Source: Salinibacter altiplanensis
Lineage (GTDB): Bacteria; Bacteroidota; Rhodothermia; Rhodothermales; Salinibacteraceae
DNA length: 64,000 nt
Assembly (NCBI RefSeq): GCF_002894645.1
Contig: NZ_NCQY01000030.1
Location: 493,900-557,899, forward strand
Reading direction: 5' to 3'
Shown here piece by piece: positions 9,331 to 18,677 of this stretch (the stretch's first letter is position 1; each line of letters starts with the position of its first letter). The notes under the pieces were generated by a model. That model did not search any database. It was not told the origin of the DNA and worked only from the letters and a program-made list of their open reading frames with translations. A program made the translations under genes and the position numbers.

Positions 9331-10743
9331 ATGGCCCGGTTGGCTTTCGTCGGTCTCACGTTTCTTCTTCTCCTGAGCGGCTGCAGTTCGTCTTCGGACG
9401 GGGACTCGCAACGCTCGCGGGACCAGGGAAACAGCTCGCCGCCCTCGGTGGAGGCGGTGCAGGCCCGCGGCGGAACCCTCCCGTTGCAGGAACGGATGAG
9501 CGGCACGGTGCGGGCGCGCAACCAAGTCGCCATCTACTCGGAGTTGAGTGAGCCGGTCGTCGCGGTGGAGGCCCAGACGGGCGACTACGTGGAGGCGGGA
9601 GAGCCGCTCGTTCGGCTCCGCCGCGAGACGTACCAGCAGCAGGTCCGACAATCCAAGGCCGCCCTCCGCAACGCCAAGGCCGAGGCCCAAGGGGCCCAGG
9701 CCGGCCTCCGCGAGCTTCGCTCTCAGCTGAAGCGCACCGAGCGCCTCGCCGACCAGGACTTTGAGAGCCAACAGCAGCTCGAATCGCTGCGGGCCCAGGT
9801 CGAGCAGGCCAAAGCGACCTACGAGCAGGCCCAGGCCCAGGTCGAGCAGGCCGAGGCAACCCTTCAGGAACAGCGGACGGCCCTCCGGCGGACCGTCGTG
9901 CGCGCTCCCGTGAGCGGGCAGGTGGGCCAGCGCAACGTGGAAGTCGGGCAGCGGGTGGGGCCTGACACGCGCCTGTACACGATGGGCAACCTCGATTCCG
10001 TGGAGGTACGCGTCGAGGTCACCGACCGAATGTTTGGCCGCGTTCGTCCCGGACAGACGGCGCGCATCCACGTGCCGCGCCAGGACACCGTCCTCACGGC
10101 ATCGGTTACTCGCATGTCGCCGTTTCTCAACGAGGCGTCGTACAGCGCCGAAGCCGTGATTGAAGTGCCCAACGAAAGCCGCCTTCTCAACCCCGGCATG
10201 TTTGTGGAGGTCGACGTGGCCTATGGCGAGAGCGAGCGGGCCACCATCGTCCCCCTCAGCGCCCTGTACCAAGACCCGGCCTCCGATGCCCGCGGCGTGT
10301 TCGTGGCCCCCACGCTGGGGACGGAAATTCCGGTGGACATGCCCGATGAGTTCGACGAAGACAATCCACCGCCGCTCACGCCCCCGACCCCCACGACCTT
10401 CCGTGAGGTGGAGGTCCTCGCGGAGGGACAACAGACGGCCGGGATCAACGGCGTGGCCCCCGGCGACTGGGTCGTGGCGGTGGGGCAGAACCTGCTCGCA
10501 AACGACACCGGCGAGCGAGTGGATGCCCGCGTGCGCCCCCTGCCCTGGTCCCGCCTGCTAGCCCTGCAGCGCCTGCAAGACACCGACCTTCTCAATCGGG
10601 TGCTCGAGCGCCAGCAGCGCCTCGCCAAGCAGCGATTTGGGGACGACTCAGCGTCGGACGACTCGGCGCGCTCCTCCGTGTCCAGCCAAGACGCCCCCAC
10701 AGACACCACGGCCCTGGACATGACAACGAGCCAGCGCCGCTAG
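9331..10743 (+). CDS. RND efflux periplasmic adaptor (membrane fusion protein), lipoprotein
   Basis: This is a 470-residue HlyD/AcrA-type adaptor from the ATG at 9331, preferred over an earlier in-frame start at 9241 because a lipoprotein signal begins there (FLLLLSGC, lipid-modified Cys18). A biotinyl-lipoyl half-domain (EAQTGDYVEAGEPLVRL) precedes an alpha-helical hairpin rich in Gln/Glu/Ala (about 95-165). The second lipoyl half (TVVRAPVSGQVGQRNVEVGQ), beta-barrel and membrane-proximal domains follow. The C-terminal tail is an acidic/Ser-rich extension beyond the usual length. It links the inner-membrane pump encoded 47 bp downstream to an outer-membrane channel, which is not encoded here. 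Confidence 0.9.
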   Translation: MARLAFVGLTFLLLLSGCSSSSDGDSQRSRDQGNSSPPSVEAVQARGGTLPLQERMSGTVRARNQVAIYSELSEPVVAVEAQTGDYVEAGEPLVRLRRETYQQQVRQSKAALRNAKAEAQGAQAGLRELRSQLKRTERLADQDFESQQQLESLRAQVEQAKATYEQAQAQVEQAEATLQEQRTALRRTVVRAPVSGQVGQRNVEVGQRVGPDTRLYTMGNLDSVEVRVEVTDRMFGRVRPGQTARIHVPRQDTVLTASVTRMSPFLNEASYSAEAVIEVPNESRLLNPGMFVEVDVAYGESERATIVPLSALYQDPASDARGVFVAPTLGTEIPVDMPDEFDEDNPPPLTPPTPTTFREVEVLAEGQQTAGINGVAPGDWVVAVGQNLLANDTGERVDARVRPLPWSRLLALQRLQDTDLLNRVLERQQRLAKQRFGDDSASDDSARSSVSSQDAPTDTTALDMTTSQRR

Positions 10744-10790
10744 CCCCCGCTGCCCCTCGTCACTCCTCCCTTGTTTGATCGCCCCCGCTC

Positions 10791-13700
10791 ATGTCGCTCT
10801 ACGACGTTTCTATTCGACGCCCGGTCGCGACGGCGATGACGTTTTTGGCCATCATCGTGGTCGGTAGTGTCAGCTTTTACTACCTGCCGGTCGATCTCCT
10901 GCCGGAGATCGAGTATCCCCGCGTAACGGTCTACACCAACTACCCGAACGTGGGGCCGGAGGAGGTCGAGACCATCATCACCGACCCGGTCTCGAACGCG
11001 GTCTCGAGCGTCCCCAACGTGGAGCGGATTACCTCCAGCTCCGAGGAGGGGTCGAGCCGGATCAACCTCGAGTTTGCGCAGGGCACCGACCTGAACGCGG
11101 CGGCCAACGACGTGCGGGCCGCCCTCGACCGCATCCGGGACGACCTGCCGGTGGAGGCCGAACCGCCCGGCATCTGGAAGTTCGACCCCAACAGCCAGGA
11201 GATCGTGACCATCGCGGTGGAGTCGAGCCGCGACATGGAGTCGCTCACGCGGCTGATGGAGCGCAACTTGGGAAAGCAGTTTGAGAAAATTCCAGGGGTG
11301 GGCACCCTCAACATCCAGGGCGGCATTTACCGGCAGATCCGCGTCAACATCGATCGTGATCGGCTGAAGTCCTACAGCCTGTCGGCCGCGCAGGTGCAGC
11401 AGGCCATCTCGTCGTCCAACGTGGCGCTTCCAGGGGGCAACGTGAAAGAGGGGCTGAATGACCTCTACGTTCGGACGCAGGGGGAGTACGAGTCACTCGA
11501 CGAGATCCGGCGCACCGTCGTCGCGACCGCCGAGCAAACCCCCATCCGCGTGGAGGACGTGGCCGAGGTGGTGGACGGCTACGAAGACCTGGGCCGCGTG
11601 GCGGAGTTGAACGGCATCCCAGTCGTTCGCCTTGAGATCCAGAAGCAGAGCGGGGCCAACACCGTCACCGTCGCGGACAACATCCGCACGGAGGTGGACC
11701 GTGTCAATGAGGCGCGCTCCGATGTGAACCTGACGGTCGTAAGCGACCAGAGTCAGTTCATCCGGAAGTCGATCAACAACGTCCAGAACTCGGCCCTCTG
11801 GGGCTCGCTCCTGGCCATCTTGGTGCTGTACCTGTTTCTCCGGAACGGATCGACGACGTTCATCATCGCGTTGTCGATTCCCATCTCGATCATCGCGACG
11901 TTCGCCCTGCTGTTCTTCAACGACCTGACGCTGAACCAGATGACGTTTGGGGGGCTGGCCTTGGGGGTGGGCCTGATCGTCGACAACGCAATCGTGGTGT
12001 TAGAAAACATCATTCGCCAACGGGAGGAGAAGGGACGATCGCTCAAGGAGGCGGCGTCCATCGGCACCCGTGAGGTGGCGGGCGCCATCGTGGCGTCCAC
12101 ACTCACGACCTCGGTCATCTTCCTCCCACTCGTCTTCGCGCGAACCACCACCGCGGCCCTTTTTCAGTCACTGGCCCTGGTGGTGGTGTTTGCCCTCGTG
12201 TGCTCGCTGCTCGTGGCGCTTACGCTCGTGCCCATGATGGCGAGTCGCTTCCTAACGGTGGATGCCGGCGACCAGACCCTCGACCAGGATGCATCGAAGT
12301 CGTGGTTTCAGCGTGCGTTCGCCCGCCTGGAAAATCGATACTCATCCCTCATCGAATCCCTTCTCGGTCGTCGCTGGCTCGTGTTTGGGGCCACGGCACT
12401 GCTGCTTGGCGGGGCCGTGGCGCTGTGGCCCATGGTGTCGGTTGAGTTGGCGCCCCAAACCGACGCCAACGAGATCGACATCGACCTGGACATGGCCCAG
12501 GGGACCAACATCGCCGTCGTGATGGAATACCTCGACGAGCTGGAGCAGAACGTGAAGCCGATGCTCCCGGAGGAGGACATGGAAAACTTCGCCAAGCAGG
12601 TGCAGCCGTGGGGGGCAGAGGTCGAAATCCGGCTCAAACCGTCCGGTGAGCGGTCCGTCAACACCTTCGCGCTGGCCGACAGCATCCGGTCCGAAGTGCT
12701 CGGAACGGTCCCCGGCGCCGACATTCGGGTCGGCGCCCAGTCGGGCCTCTGGATCCTGCGACGTGTCTTTAGCACCGGCGGGGGCAACGAGGCCCTGCAG
12801 GTGGAGCTCCGCGGGTACGACCTGGACCGTGCCCGGTCCCTTTCCAAACGCATTCAGTCTCGGCTCGAAGACGTTGACGGCGTCGCCTCGGCCCGGACGG
12901 GACGGCGCGAGGGGCGCCCCGAGCAGAACATTCGCTTCCTCCGCGACAAGATTTCCTCCCTGGGGCTGTCGACACAGGAGGTGGCCGCGGCCGTTCAGAC
13001 GAACGTGGGCGGAAGCCGGGCCGCCTCCTATCGCGCCGGCGGCGAGCAATTCCCCATTACCGTCCGCCTGCGGCCCGAGGACCGGTTGTCGGTGGAGGAC
13101 CTGGACAACGTGTCGATCCAGACGCCCAACGGCGAGTCCGTGCCCCTTTCCACCCTCGTCGACACGGACCGGGGACGGGGCCCTACGGAGATCCAGCGCA
13201 TCAGTGGCCAGCGTGTCACCTACATCTCGGCCACCCTCAACAGCGACGCGGTGCTCGGGGAAGTCGTGGAGCGCGCCCGAAGCGACTTGGCCGACCTCAA
13301 TCTGCCGGGGGGCTTCTCCATCACCTTTGGGGGCGAGTACCGTGAGCAGCAGAAGGCACAAACGGACTTTCTGATCGCAATCATCATGGCCCTGGTGCTC
13401 ATCTACATGGTGATGGCCGGCCAGTTCGAGCGCTTCCTCGACCCGTTTGTCGTCATGTTCAGCGTGCCCCTGGTGCTCATCGGGGTGCTGCCAACCCTCG
13501 TGCTCACCGGCACCACGGTGAACATTCAGAGCGTAATGGGACTCGTGATGCTGATCGGCATCGTGGTGAACAATGCCATCGTACTGGTCGACTACATCAA
13601 TCTGATGCGGCGCGAGCACGAGATGGACCTGATGCCGGCGGTGGCCGAGGCTGGACGCTTGCGCCTGCGCCCCATCCTGATGACCACGCTGACCACTGTG

Positions 13701-13922
13701 CTCGGCCTGGTGCCGCTCGCCCTGGGGATCGGGGCCGGGGCCGAGATTCAGGCCGCGCTCGCCCGGGTGGTGATCGGGGGCCTCATTGCCTCCACCCTGG
13801 TTACCCTCGTCCTGATCCCCACAGCGTACGTCAGTCTCGAACTCACGGCCCGTACCGTGCGGTCGAAGCTGCCGGACTGGTCCTGGCTCCCCGACTCTAC
13901 CCTGCGGCCGCGACAAGCGTAG
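10791..13922 (+). CDS. RND family efflux transporter permease (AcrB/CusA superfamily)
   Basis: This is a 1043-residue inner-membrane proton-driven pump. It begins [16 protein letters not shown], typical of HAE-1/HAE-2 pumps, with a first membrane helix at about 12-30. A large periplasmic porter loop is followed by the central helix bundle containing [20 protein letters not shown], which holds the Asp of the proton relay. A second half repeats the plan ([20 protein letters not shown]) to twelve helices in all. It lies in one operon with the adaptor upstream and a lipoprotein methyltransferase 39 bp downstream. The substrate cannot be predicted; the charged residues diagnostic of metal-efflux CusA pumps were not evident. 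Confidence 0.93.
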   Translation: MSLYDVSIRRPVATAMTFLAIIVVGSVSFYYLPVDLLPEIEYPRVTVYTNYPNVGPEEVETIITDPVSNAVSSVPNVERITSSSEEGSSRINLEFAQGTDLNAAANDVRAALDRIRDDLPVEAEPPGIWKFDPNSQEIVTIAVESSRDMESLTRLMERNLGKQFEKIPGVGTLNIQGGIYRQIRVNIDRDRLKSYSLSAAQVQQAISSSNVALPGGNVKEGLNDLYVRTQGEYESLDEIRRTVVATAEQTPIRVEDVAEVVDGYEDLGRVAELNGIPVVRLEIQKQSGANTVTVADNIRTEVDRVNEARSDVNLTVVSDQSQFIRKSINNVQNSALWGSLLAILVLYLFLRNGSTTFIIALSIPISIIATFALLFFNDLTLNQMTFGGLALGVGLIVDNAIVVLENIIRQREEKGRSLKEAASIGTREVAGAIVASTLTTSVIFLPLVFARTTTAALFQSLALVVVFALVCSLLVALTLVPMMASRFLTVDAGDQTLDQDASKSWFQRAFARLENRYSSLIESLLGRRWLVFGATALLLGGAVALWPMVSVELAPQTDANEIDIDLDMAQGTNIAVVMEYLDELEQNVKPMLPEEDMENFAKQVQPWGAEVEIRLKPSGERSVNTFALADSIRSEVLGTVPGADIRVGAQSGLWILRRVFSTGGGNEALQVELRGYDLDRARSLSKRIQSRLEDVDGVASARTGRREGRPEQNIRFLRDKISSLGLSTQEVAAAVQTNVGGSRAASYRAGGEQFPITVRLRPEDRLSVEDLDNVSIQTPNGESVPLSTLVDTDRGRGPTEIQRISGQRVTYISATLNSDAVLGEVVERARSDLADLNLPGGFSITFGGEYREQQKAQTDFLIAIIMALVLIYMVMAGQFERFLDPFVVMFSVPLVLIGVLPTLVLTGTTVNIQSVMGLVMLIGIVVNNAIVLVDYINLMRREHEMDLMPAVAEAGRLRLRPILMTTLTTVLGLVPLALGIGAGAEIQAALARVVIGGLIASTLVTLVLIPTAYVSLELTARTVRSKLPDWSWLPDSTLRPRQA

Positions 13923-13961
13923 GTCCTTCGTCCCCGGCGTCTCACGCACCCGACCTCCCCC

Positions 13962-14612
13962 ATGCGTTCCTCTCGCCGACTGCTCCTTCCGCTCCTCGCG
14001 ATTGGCCTCCTCGGAGGCGGGCTGCTTCCCCTCTCCGGCTGCGCACAGGATGAGGAACAGCCCCCGACCGGCGGGCCGGACACCTCGGCGACGCCGACGT
14101 CCGCCCCCCCTTCGATCGTAGACTCCACGGTCGGGGCGGACGTGCCCTTCGTGGTGAGCCCGGAGGAAACCGTCGAGGGCATGCTGGAGCTCGCTGGCGT
14201 CTCCAGGGCGGACACGGTGTACGACCTCGGAAGCGGCGACGGGCGCATTCCCATCACGGCCGCCAAACAGTACAGTGCTCGCGGCGTGGGGATTGAAATT
14301 AAGCCGGACCTCGTCCAACGGGCCCGCAAACGCGCGAAGCTCGCCGGCGTCCAGGACCTCGTGGAGTTTCGGCGGCAGGATCTTTTCGAGGCAAACTTCA
14401 GCGACGCGACCGTCGTGACGATGTACCTCTTCCCGGAGGTGAACCTCAAGCTCCGGCCCATGCTTTTTGAGCAGCTCGCCCCAGGGACGCGCGTCGTCTC
14501 CCATAGCTTCGACATGGACGGCTGGGCGCCCGACTCGACGGCCAACGTGGACGGGGACGTGCTGTACCTTTGGACCATTCCGGAAGAGACTCCCGATCAC
14601 CTACAGGAATAA
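13962..14612 (+). CDS. Lipoprotein with class I SAM-dependent methyltransferase domain
   Basis: This is a 216-residue protein with a clear lipoprotein signal: Arg-rich start, Leu/Gly-rich core and lipobox LSGC with Cys27. A Pro/Thr/Ser linker covers about 30-58, followed by a compact class I methyltransferase domain. Motif I is YDLGSGDGRI (87-96), followed by GIEIKPDLVQRA. The pattern VVSPEETVEGMLELAGV before motif I and TMYLFPEVNLKLRP after it recalls the FAM173/ATPSC-KMT lysine methyltransferase group. An S-adenosylmethionine enzyme predicted to be exported is odd because the cofactor is cytoplasmic. It is the third gene of the RND efflux operon. Confidence 0.8.
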   Translation: MRSSRRLLLPLLAIGLLGGGLLPLSGCAQDEEQPPTGGPDTSATPTSAPPSIVDSTVGADVPFVVSPEETVEGMLELAGVSRADTVYDLGSGDGRIPITAAKQYSARGVGIEIKPDLVQRARKRAKLAGVQDLVEFRRQDLFEANFSDATVVTMYLFPEVNLKLRPMLFEQLAPGTRVVSHSFDMDGWAPDSTANVDGDVLYLWTIPEETPDHLQE

Positions 14613-14632
14613 GGCTCTTCCCCGTTTCACTA

Positions 14633-14672
14633 CCAACCCCCGCTCCTGCCGAAGGGCAAGAGCGGGGGTTGG
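14633..14672. terminator. Perfect 13-bp hairpin between convergent transcripts
   Basis: CCAACCCCCGCTC (14633-14645) is followed by a 14-nt loop and its exact complement GAGCGGGGGTTGG (14660-14672). It lies 20 bp after the methyltransferase gene and 27 bp from the 3' end of tRNA-Ala on the opposite strand, so it can serve both transcripts. No T-run follows on either strand, so it may act as a transcript 3'-end stabiliser. Confidence 0.6.
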
Positions 14673-14699
14673 CATTGTGGACCCAATTCGCCGGGAGAG

Positions 14700-14772
14700 T
14701 GGAGCCACTGGGATTCGAACCCAGGACCTCTGGAGTGCGATTCCAGCGCTCTACCAACTGAGCTATGGCCCC
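14700..14772 (-). tRNA. tRNA-Ala (anticodon CGC)
   Basis: This 73-nt sequence folds as a full cloverleaf. The acceptor stem GGGGCCA/TGGCTCC has a G3:U70 pair, the alanine identity element. The D arm is GCTC...GAGC, the anticodon stem CTGGA/TCCAG encloses loop ATCGCAC, and the T arm is CTGGG/CCCAG with loop TTCGAAT. Anticodon CGC reads GCG codons, useful in a high-GC genome. The 3' CCA is not encoded. It stands alone. Confidence 0.96.
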
Positions 14773-15024
14773 AGACGGAAAAATGACCAGCGCAGCAGAA
14801 GGCGTTGCTGGTCTGCTTGATAAGACACGTTTGACTACGGTCCCTTTTTCGAGTCTGTTCCTTCCCGGTGCGCGACTGAGCCTCCTTGCCGGCCGAATTG
14901 TCGTGAGAACCGTGCGAAGTCCGGCGGTCTTGACGAGCGTGTAAGAAGACCAATCCTGCTGGCACGTCCCCTCACCCTGACCGTATCGCCGAACGCTGCC
15001 TCTTGTAATAAGCGTCCCTATACC

Positions 15025-15186
15025 ATGAGTCACCAAAATCTCCCGACGAAGACGTGTCCGGTGTGCAACCGTGAGTTTGAGTGGCGCAAGAAGTGGGAGG
15101 ACGATTGGGAAAACGTGAAGTACTGCAGCGAGCGCTGCCGCCGCAACAAGGACCGCGACCGCATCCCCTGGGCGAAAGAGGAGTAG
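15025..15186 (+). CDS. DUF2256 small zinc-ribbon-like protein
   Basis: This short gene (53 residues) has the DUF2256 pattern: K-T-C-P-V-C-x-R-x-F-x-W-R-K-K-W in the first half, then [13 protein letters not shown]. The two Cys pairs (C11/C14 and C34/C38, approximate numbering) suggest a bound zinc. DUF2256 proteins are commonly encoded beside cryptochrome/photolyase genes, and here the CRY-DASH gene begins 57 bp downstream on the same strand. The function is unknown; a role as a photolyase accessory is an inference from this linkage. Confidence 0.85.
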   Translation: MSHQNLPTKTCPVCNREFEWRKKWEDDWENVKYCSERCRRNKDRDRIPWAKEE

Positions 15187-15243
15187 CGCACAGACCGACC
15201 GGAGGGCCCCTGCTTCCGACGCCCGAGCAGTCAGAATTCGCCA

Positions 15244-16713
15244 TTGCATCGCCCCATCACCGTGCTTTCGACCGCCCTCGTCTGGATTCGGAACGACCTC
15301 CGCGTGCGTGACCACGCCCCCCTCCGCTACGCGGCCGACCACTACGACCAAGTCCTTCCGGTCTACTGCTTCGACCCACGCCACTTCGGCACGACCATGT
15401 TCGACCTGCCGAAGATGAGTGCCATCCGGGCCCGCTTCCTCCGCGAAAGCGTACAGGACCTTCGAGACTCGTATCAAAACCTCGGGACAAACCTCGTGGT
15501 CCGCCGAGGACGTCCCGAAGACATCCTGCCGGAGCTCGTGCGGCAGACCGGCGCCAACGAGGTGCTTCAGTTTCAGGAAGTCGGGGGCGAGGAGGAAAAC
15601 GTGGAAACGGCCGTGGAGGACGCGCTCCGCGACACCGATGCCACGCCCGGCTTTTTCTGGGGGAAGACCCTCTACCACATCGACGACGTTCCCTTCGACG
15701 GCCCCGACGACATTCCGAAGGTGTACACCAACTTTCGGAAGGCCGTCGAGAAGAAAAGCACGGTCCGCCCCCCTCTAGACGCCCCGGACTCGCTTCTCCC
15801 TCTGCCCGAAGACATCGATCCGGGGACGATTCCCACACTCAACGAGCTCGGCTTCGAGGACGACGGGACCGTCGATGAGCGGGGCGTGCTTCCCTTCCGG
15901 GGCGGTGAGACCCGAGGACACGACCGCATCGACGAGTACATCTGGCGCGGAGATTTTCTGAAGAAATACAAGACCACACGCAACGGCCTGCTCGGCGCGA
16001 ACTACTCCGCGAAGTTCAGCGCTTGGCTCGCGCACGGCTGCATCACCCCCCGACAAATCCACGAAGAGGTGGAGCGCTACGAGGACCGGCGGGTCGACAA
16101 CAAGTCGACGTACTGGATGAAATTTGAGCTGATCTGGCGCGATTTCTTCAGCTACGTCACGTGGGAGGCCGGCGACCGTCTCTTCCGTCCCGGCGGCATC
16201 AACGGCAACGACATCGACTGGCGCTACTACGACAAGTCGTTCGAACGGTGGGCCGCCGGCACCACCGGCATCCCGTTCGTCGACGCCAACATGCGGGAGC
16301 TGAACCGAACCGGCTACATGTCCAACCGGGGCCGCCAGAACGTCGCCAGCATGCTCTCACAGAGCCTGAAGCTGGACTGGCGCATGGGAGCGGCCTACTT
16401 TGAGTCGCGCCTCGTGGACTACGACGTCGGCTCCAACTGGGGCAACTGGGCCTACAACTCCCGCGTGGGCAACGACCCGAGGGCCCGTTACTTCAACATC
16501 GTGAAGCAGGCCAAGCGCTACGACGAGAACGGCGAGTACGTTCGCTACTGGCTGCCAGAACTGGAGGACGTGCCCGACACGTTCGTGCACACCCCCCACC
16601 GCATGAGCCACGAGCAGCAGAAGCGCTACGGCTGCGTTCTGGGGGCGGACTACCCGAAGCCCGTCGTGGACCTGGACAAAACATACGAGCGGATCCGAAA
16701 CGAACGGAAGTAA
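15244..16713 (+). CDS. Cryptochrome DASH
   Basis: This is a 489-residue photolyase/cryptochrome. The N-terminal alpha/beta antenna domain (about 10-150, TALVWIRNDLRVRDHAPL) is followed by the FAD domain. CRY-DASH features are the GKTLYHIDDVPF and VYTNFRKAVE segments and YSAKFSAWLAHGCITPRQI. Others are STYWMKFELIWRDFFSYV, TGYMSNRGRQNVASML and DYDVGSNWGNWAYNSRVGNDPR. CRY-DASH proteins bind FAD and usually MTHF and repair cyclobutane dimers in single-stranded DNA. No ATG is available at the N-terminus: translation begins at TTG 15244 or, six codons on, at GTG 15262. It is paired with DUF2256 upstream and fits a sunlight-exposed brine habitat. Confidence 0.93.
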   Translation: MHRPITVLSTALVWIRNDLRVRDHAPLRYAADHYDQVLPVYCFDPRHFGTTMFDLPKMSAIRARFLRESVQDLRDSYQNLGTNLVVRRGRPEDILPELVRQTGANEVLQFQEVGGEEENVETAVEDALRDTDATPGFFWGKTLYHIDDVPFDGPDDIPKVYTNFRKAVEKKSTVRPPLDAPDSLLPLPEDIDPGTIPTLNELGFEDDGTVDERGVLPFRGGETRGHDRIDEYIWRGDFLKKYKTTRNGLLGANYSAKFSAWLAHGCITPRQIHEEVERYEDRRVDNKSTYWMKFELIWRDFFSYVTWEAGDRLFRPGGINGNDIDWRYYDKSFERWAAGTTGIPFVDANMRELNRTGYMSNRGRQNVASMLSQSLKLDWRMGAAYFESRLVDYDVGSNWGNWAYNSRVGNDPRARYFNIVKQAKRYDENGEYVRYWLPELEDVPDTFVHTPHRMSHEQQKRYGCVLGADYPKPVVDLDKTYERIRNERK

Positions 16714-17032
16714 GGCGGCCTTCTACGGCAGACACGTAGGGGGCGTTCACCCCTCGGGCAGTGCAGGTCCCTCCTCCCTTTCGTTCCGCACTGCCGTCGC
16801 ACACTGACGGGTGGGCCGTCGACGCGGGACAGGCAGTGGGTGACGACATGGTCGCGTCTACGGCGGCGTAGGGTCTTCACCGCAGAGAGGTTGCGAGGGG
16901 TGGGGATGTCCCTGGACGAGCCGGCTCCCTTGTGCAGGGCCCTCTCTTCTCCTCACACCCATCTGTCTGGGGACGACGGACCTACATCTTCTCCTCCCTC
17001 GCAGTGCCTGCCGCCCCAGGGCAGTCCCCGGC
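16714..17032. other. 319-bp intergenic stretch, no gene recognised
   Basis: This lies between the convergent CRY-DASH and methyltransferase genes. The only open frames are Arg/Pro/Ser-rich shadow frames of high-GC sequence with no family resemblance. I saw no strong hairpin followed by a T-run, no riboswitch core and no repeat. Confidence 0.5.
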
Positions 17033-17659
17033 TCAAGGACTCTTCCGGCCGCCCGCCACGAAGAAGTCGTCCTGACGCCAGGCACAATCCACCTCCGTAA
17101 ACCCAGCGCGCTCCATGGCCTTGAGCTGCGAGTAGAGCGGAAGGGTACCAACGTGATCCCCGATGAGGCAGTGTCCACCGGGACGCAGAGGTTCGAGAAC
17201 GCTCCGAAAGAGAAGCTCGTAGCGCGACTCCGCCTCCGCCGGATCCACCTCATGCCCTACAATTGCGTGTAGGGCCAAGGAGGCCACGACAAGGTCGTAC
17301 GGCCCACCCGGGAGCGGTGCCCCGTCGGAGGGCACCGCCACCTGAAGGGGCTCGGCATTGCGGGTGAGCTGTCCCACCTTCTCGTGCGCGATGGAAAGCA
17401 GATCGGGGTCTTCGTCGAGCAGTACGAGTTCCACCTGCGGGTAGGCGTCGAACACTGTGGCGGCCGCGTTGCCGGTGCCACACGCAAGGTCGCAGACCGT
17501 GGCCCCGGGTGGCAGGGGCGGGAGGGCCATCGCCAGTTCTTCGAGCATCGGAACGGCCTGCGGAAGCTGGCGCTCAAGATGAATGTCGTACCAGCGGCCG
17601 TCATCCCAATGCCCCCCCTCGCGACGCAGATTATCTCTCCAATTCGGAAGATCACTCAT
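17033..17659 (-). CDS. Class I SAM-dependent methyltransferase
   Basis: This 208-residue cytoplasmic methyltransferase has motif I VCDLACGTGNAAAT at about 55-68. The acidic end of strand 2 follows in VELVLLDEDPDLLSIA, motif IV is YDLVVASLALH and motif V is LRPGGHCLIGDH. The fold is of the methyltransf_25/UbiE-like type. There is no transmembrane segment or substrate domain, so the target (small molecule, tRNA or protein) cannot be named. It lies 57 bp upstream of the lexA stop on the same strand but with its own likely promoter; no operon partner is evident. Confidence 0.82.
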   Translation of the reverse strand: MSDLPNWRDNLRREGGHWDDGRWYDIHLERQLPQAVPMLEELAMALPPLPPGATVCDLACGTGNAAATVFDAYPQVELVLLDEDPDLLSIAHEKVGQLTRNAEPLQVAVPSDGAPLPGGPYDLVVASLALHAIVGHEVDPAEAESRYELLFRSVLEPLRPGGHCLIGDHVGTLPLYSQLKAMERAGFTEVDCAWRQDDFFVAGGRKSP

Positions 17660-17716
17660 GGAAGCAAAGGCGTGAGACCAGAACGATCGGAGGTGTACAG
17701 ATGTCTTTACAGGGGA

Positions 17717-18367
17717 CTAGCGGACAGCCGGAACCCCTTGGTTGCTTTTTTTGTGAATGCCATCGTCGTTGATGTGACCCACGTAGCGCCCGAGAATAGT
17801 AACTTCCTCGAACACGTCGGGCTGGATGTGGATGTCCTCGTATTCCGGATTGCAGGGCTCTAGACGAAGGCCCTCGTCGTCGTGGTGCACGCGTTTGAGA
17901 GAGGTCTCCCCGTCGTACAGCACTGCACCGATGCCGCCTTCCGGAATGTCCTCATCGATGAGCAGCACGTAGTCGCCATCGTGGATGTTTGCCCCCCGCA
18001 TGGACTGCCCCGACACTCGGATGGCAAAAATTTGGTCGAGGTTCGGAAAGAGCGTGTCGAGCGTGATCGTCCCAAGATCGGCCTCCACGGCCTCCTGAAG
18101 CATTCCCGCCGAAATGATGCCCTTCACTGGAATGCCGGGTTCTTCCTGCTCCTGGTACCGCTTCGCGAGGTGATAGCCCTGATCGTCCCGCGTGAGGTGC
18201 CCCTTTCGGTGGAGCGCCTTCAGATTCTGAGTGACGCTGTTGGGCGAACTGTACCCGAAGTGATCAATGATCTCCCGGTAGGTTGGCCAGACGCCTGTGT
18301 CCCGGGTGTGATCAATCAGGAACTGCAGGAATTCATGCTGCTTGGCGGTGAGCTTTTTCCGGCCCAT
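17717..18367 (-). CDS. lexA: SOS repressor LexA
   Basis: This is a 216-residue LexA from the ATG at 18367; a longer frame upstream is not LexA-like. The N-terminal winged helix (about 1-65) has recognition-helix sequence SPNSVTQNLKAL. The C-terminal S24-type protease domain carries the self-cleavage site Ala87-Gly88 in GIISAGML, nucleophile Ser122 in VSGQSMRGANIHDGD and general-base Lys159 in ETSLKRVHH. LexA represses DNA-damage genes until RecA-stimulated self-cleavage. uvrB and ruvB in this window are plausible targets, but I did not identify a shared operator. A candidate autoregulatory palindrome lies upstream. Confidence 0.94.
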   Translation of the reverse strand: MGRKKLTAKQHEFLQFLIDHTRDTGVWPTYREIIDHFGYSSPNSVTQNLKALHRKGHLTRDDQGYHLAKRYQEQEEPGIPVKGIISAGMLQEAVEADLGTITLDTLFPNLDQIFAIRVSGQSMRGANIHDGDYVLLIDEDIPEGGIGAVLYDGETSLKRVHHDDEGLRLEPCNPEYEDIHIQPDVFEEVTILGRYVGHINDDGIHKKSNQGVPAVR

Positions 18368-18421
18368 GGCGGGAAAGCAGTGACACTCAGCTGGTGAATC
18401 CGATGCCAGAGCTTTCGGCAA

Positions 18422-18445
18422 GGAACAGGGAAGACCACATGTTCC
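18422..18445. promoter_or_regulatory. Candidate LexA operator (inverted repeat)
   Basis: GGAACA (18422-18427) and TGTTCC (18440-18445) form a perfect 6-bp inverted repeat with a 12-bp spacer, 55-78 bp upstream of the lexA start. LexA genes are normally autoregulated through a dyad of about this size. The half-sites resemble the GAAC/GTTC arms of the Gram-positive SOS box, but the spacing is wider, so this is only a candidate. Confidence 0.25.
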
Positions 18446-18677
18446 ACACAGTAGGGTATCGAGCACATCGGACAAGGTCAAGTCCCCAAGCCGGGGGGGC
18501 AGAGGAGTCGCGTACCGATCCTGGACTCGGGGACCGACGGCAATCCGTACTCATCGGACGCGTGCACAGGCCTCTCTATCCAGTCAAATGGGATCCTGTC
18601 CCACGGGCACATGGGGCAATCGGCGTGAATTTCGCCACCAGGAAATAGAGGTGCGTGCCACGGTTCGGGGCTATTGA

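Noticed and set aside
12342..14600. 752-codon open frame on the minus strand over the RND pump gene
   Set aside because: Its product is Gly/Arg/His/Val-rich without domains and lies exactly antisense to a well-conserved transporter; long antisense frames are expected at this GC content.
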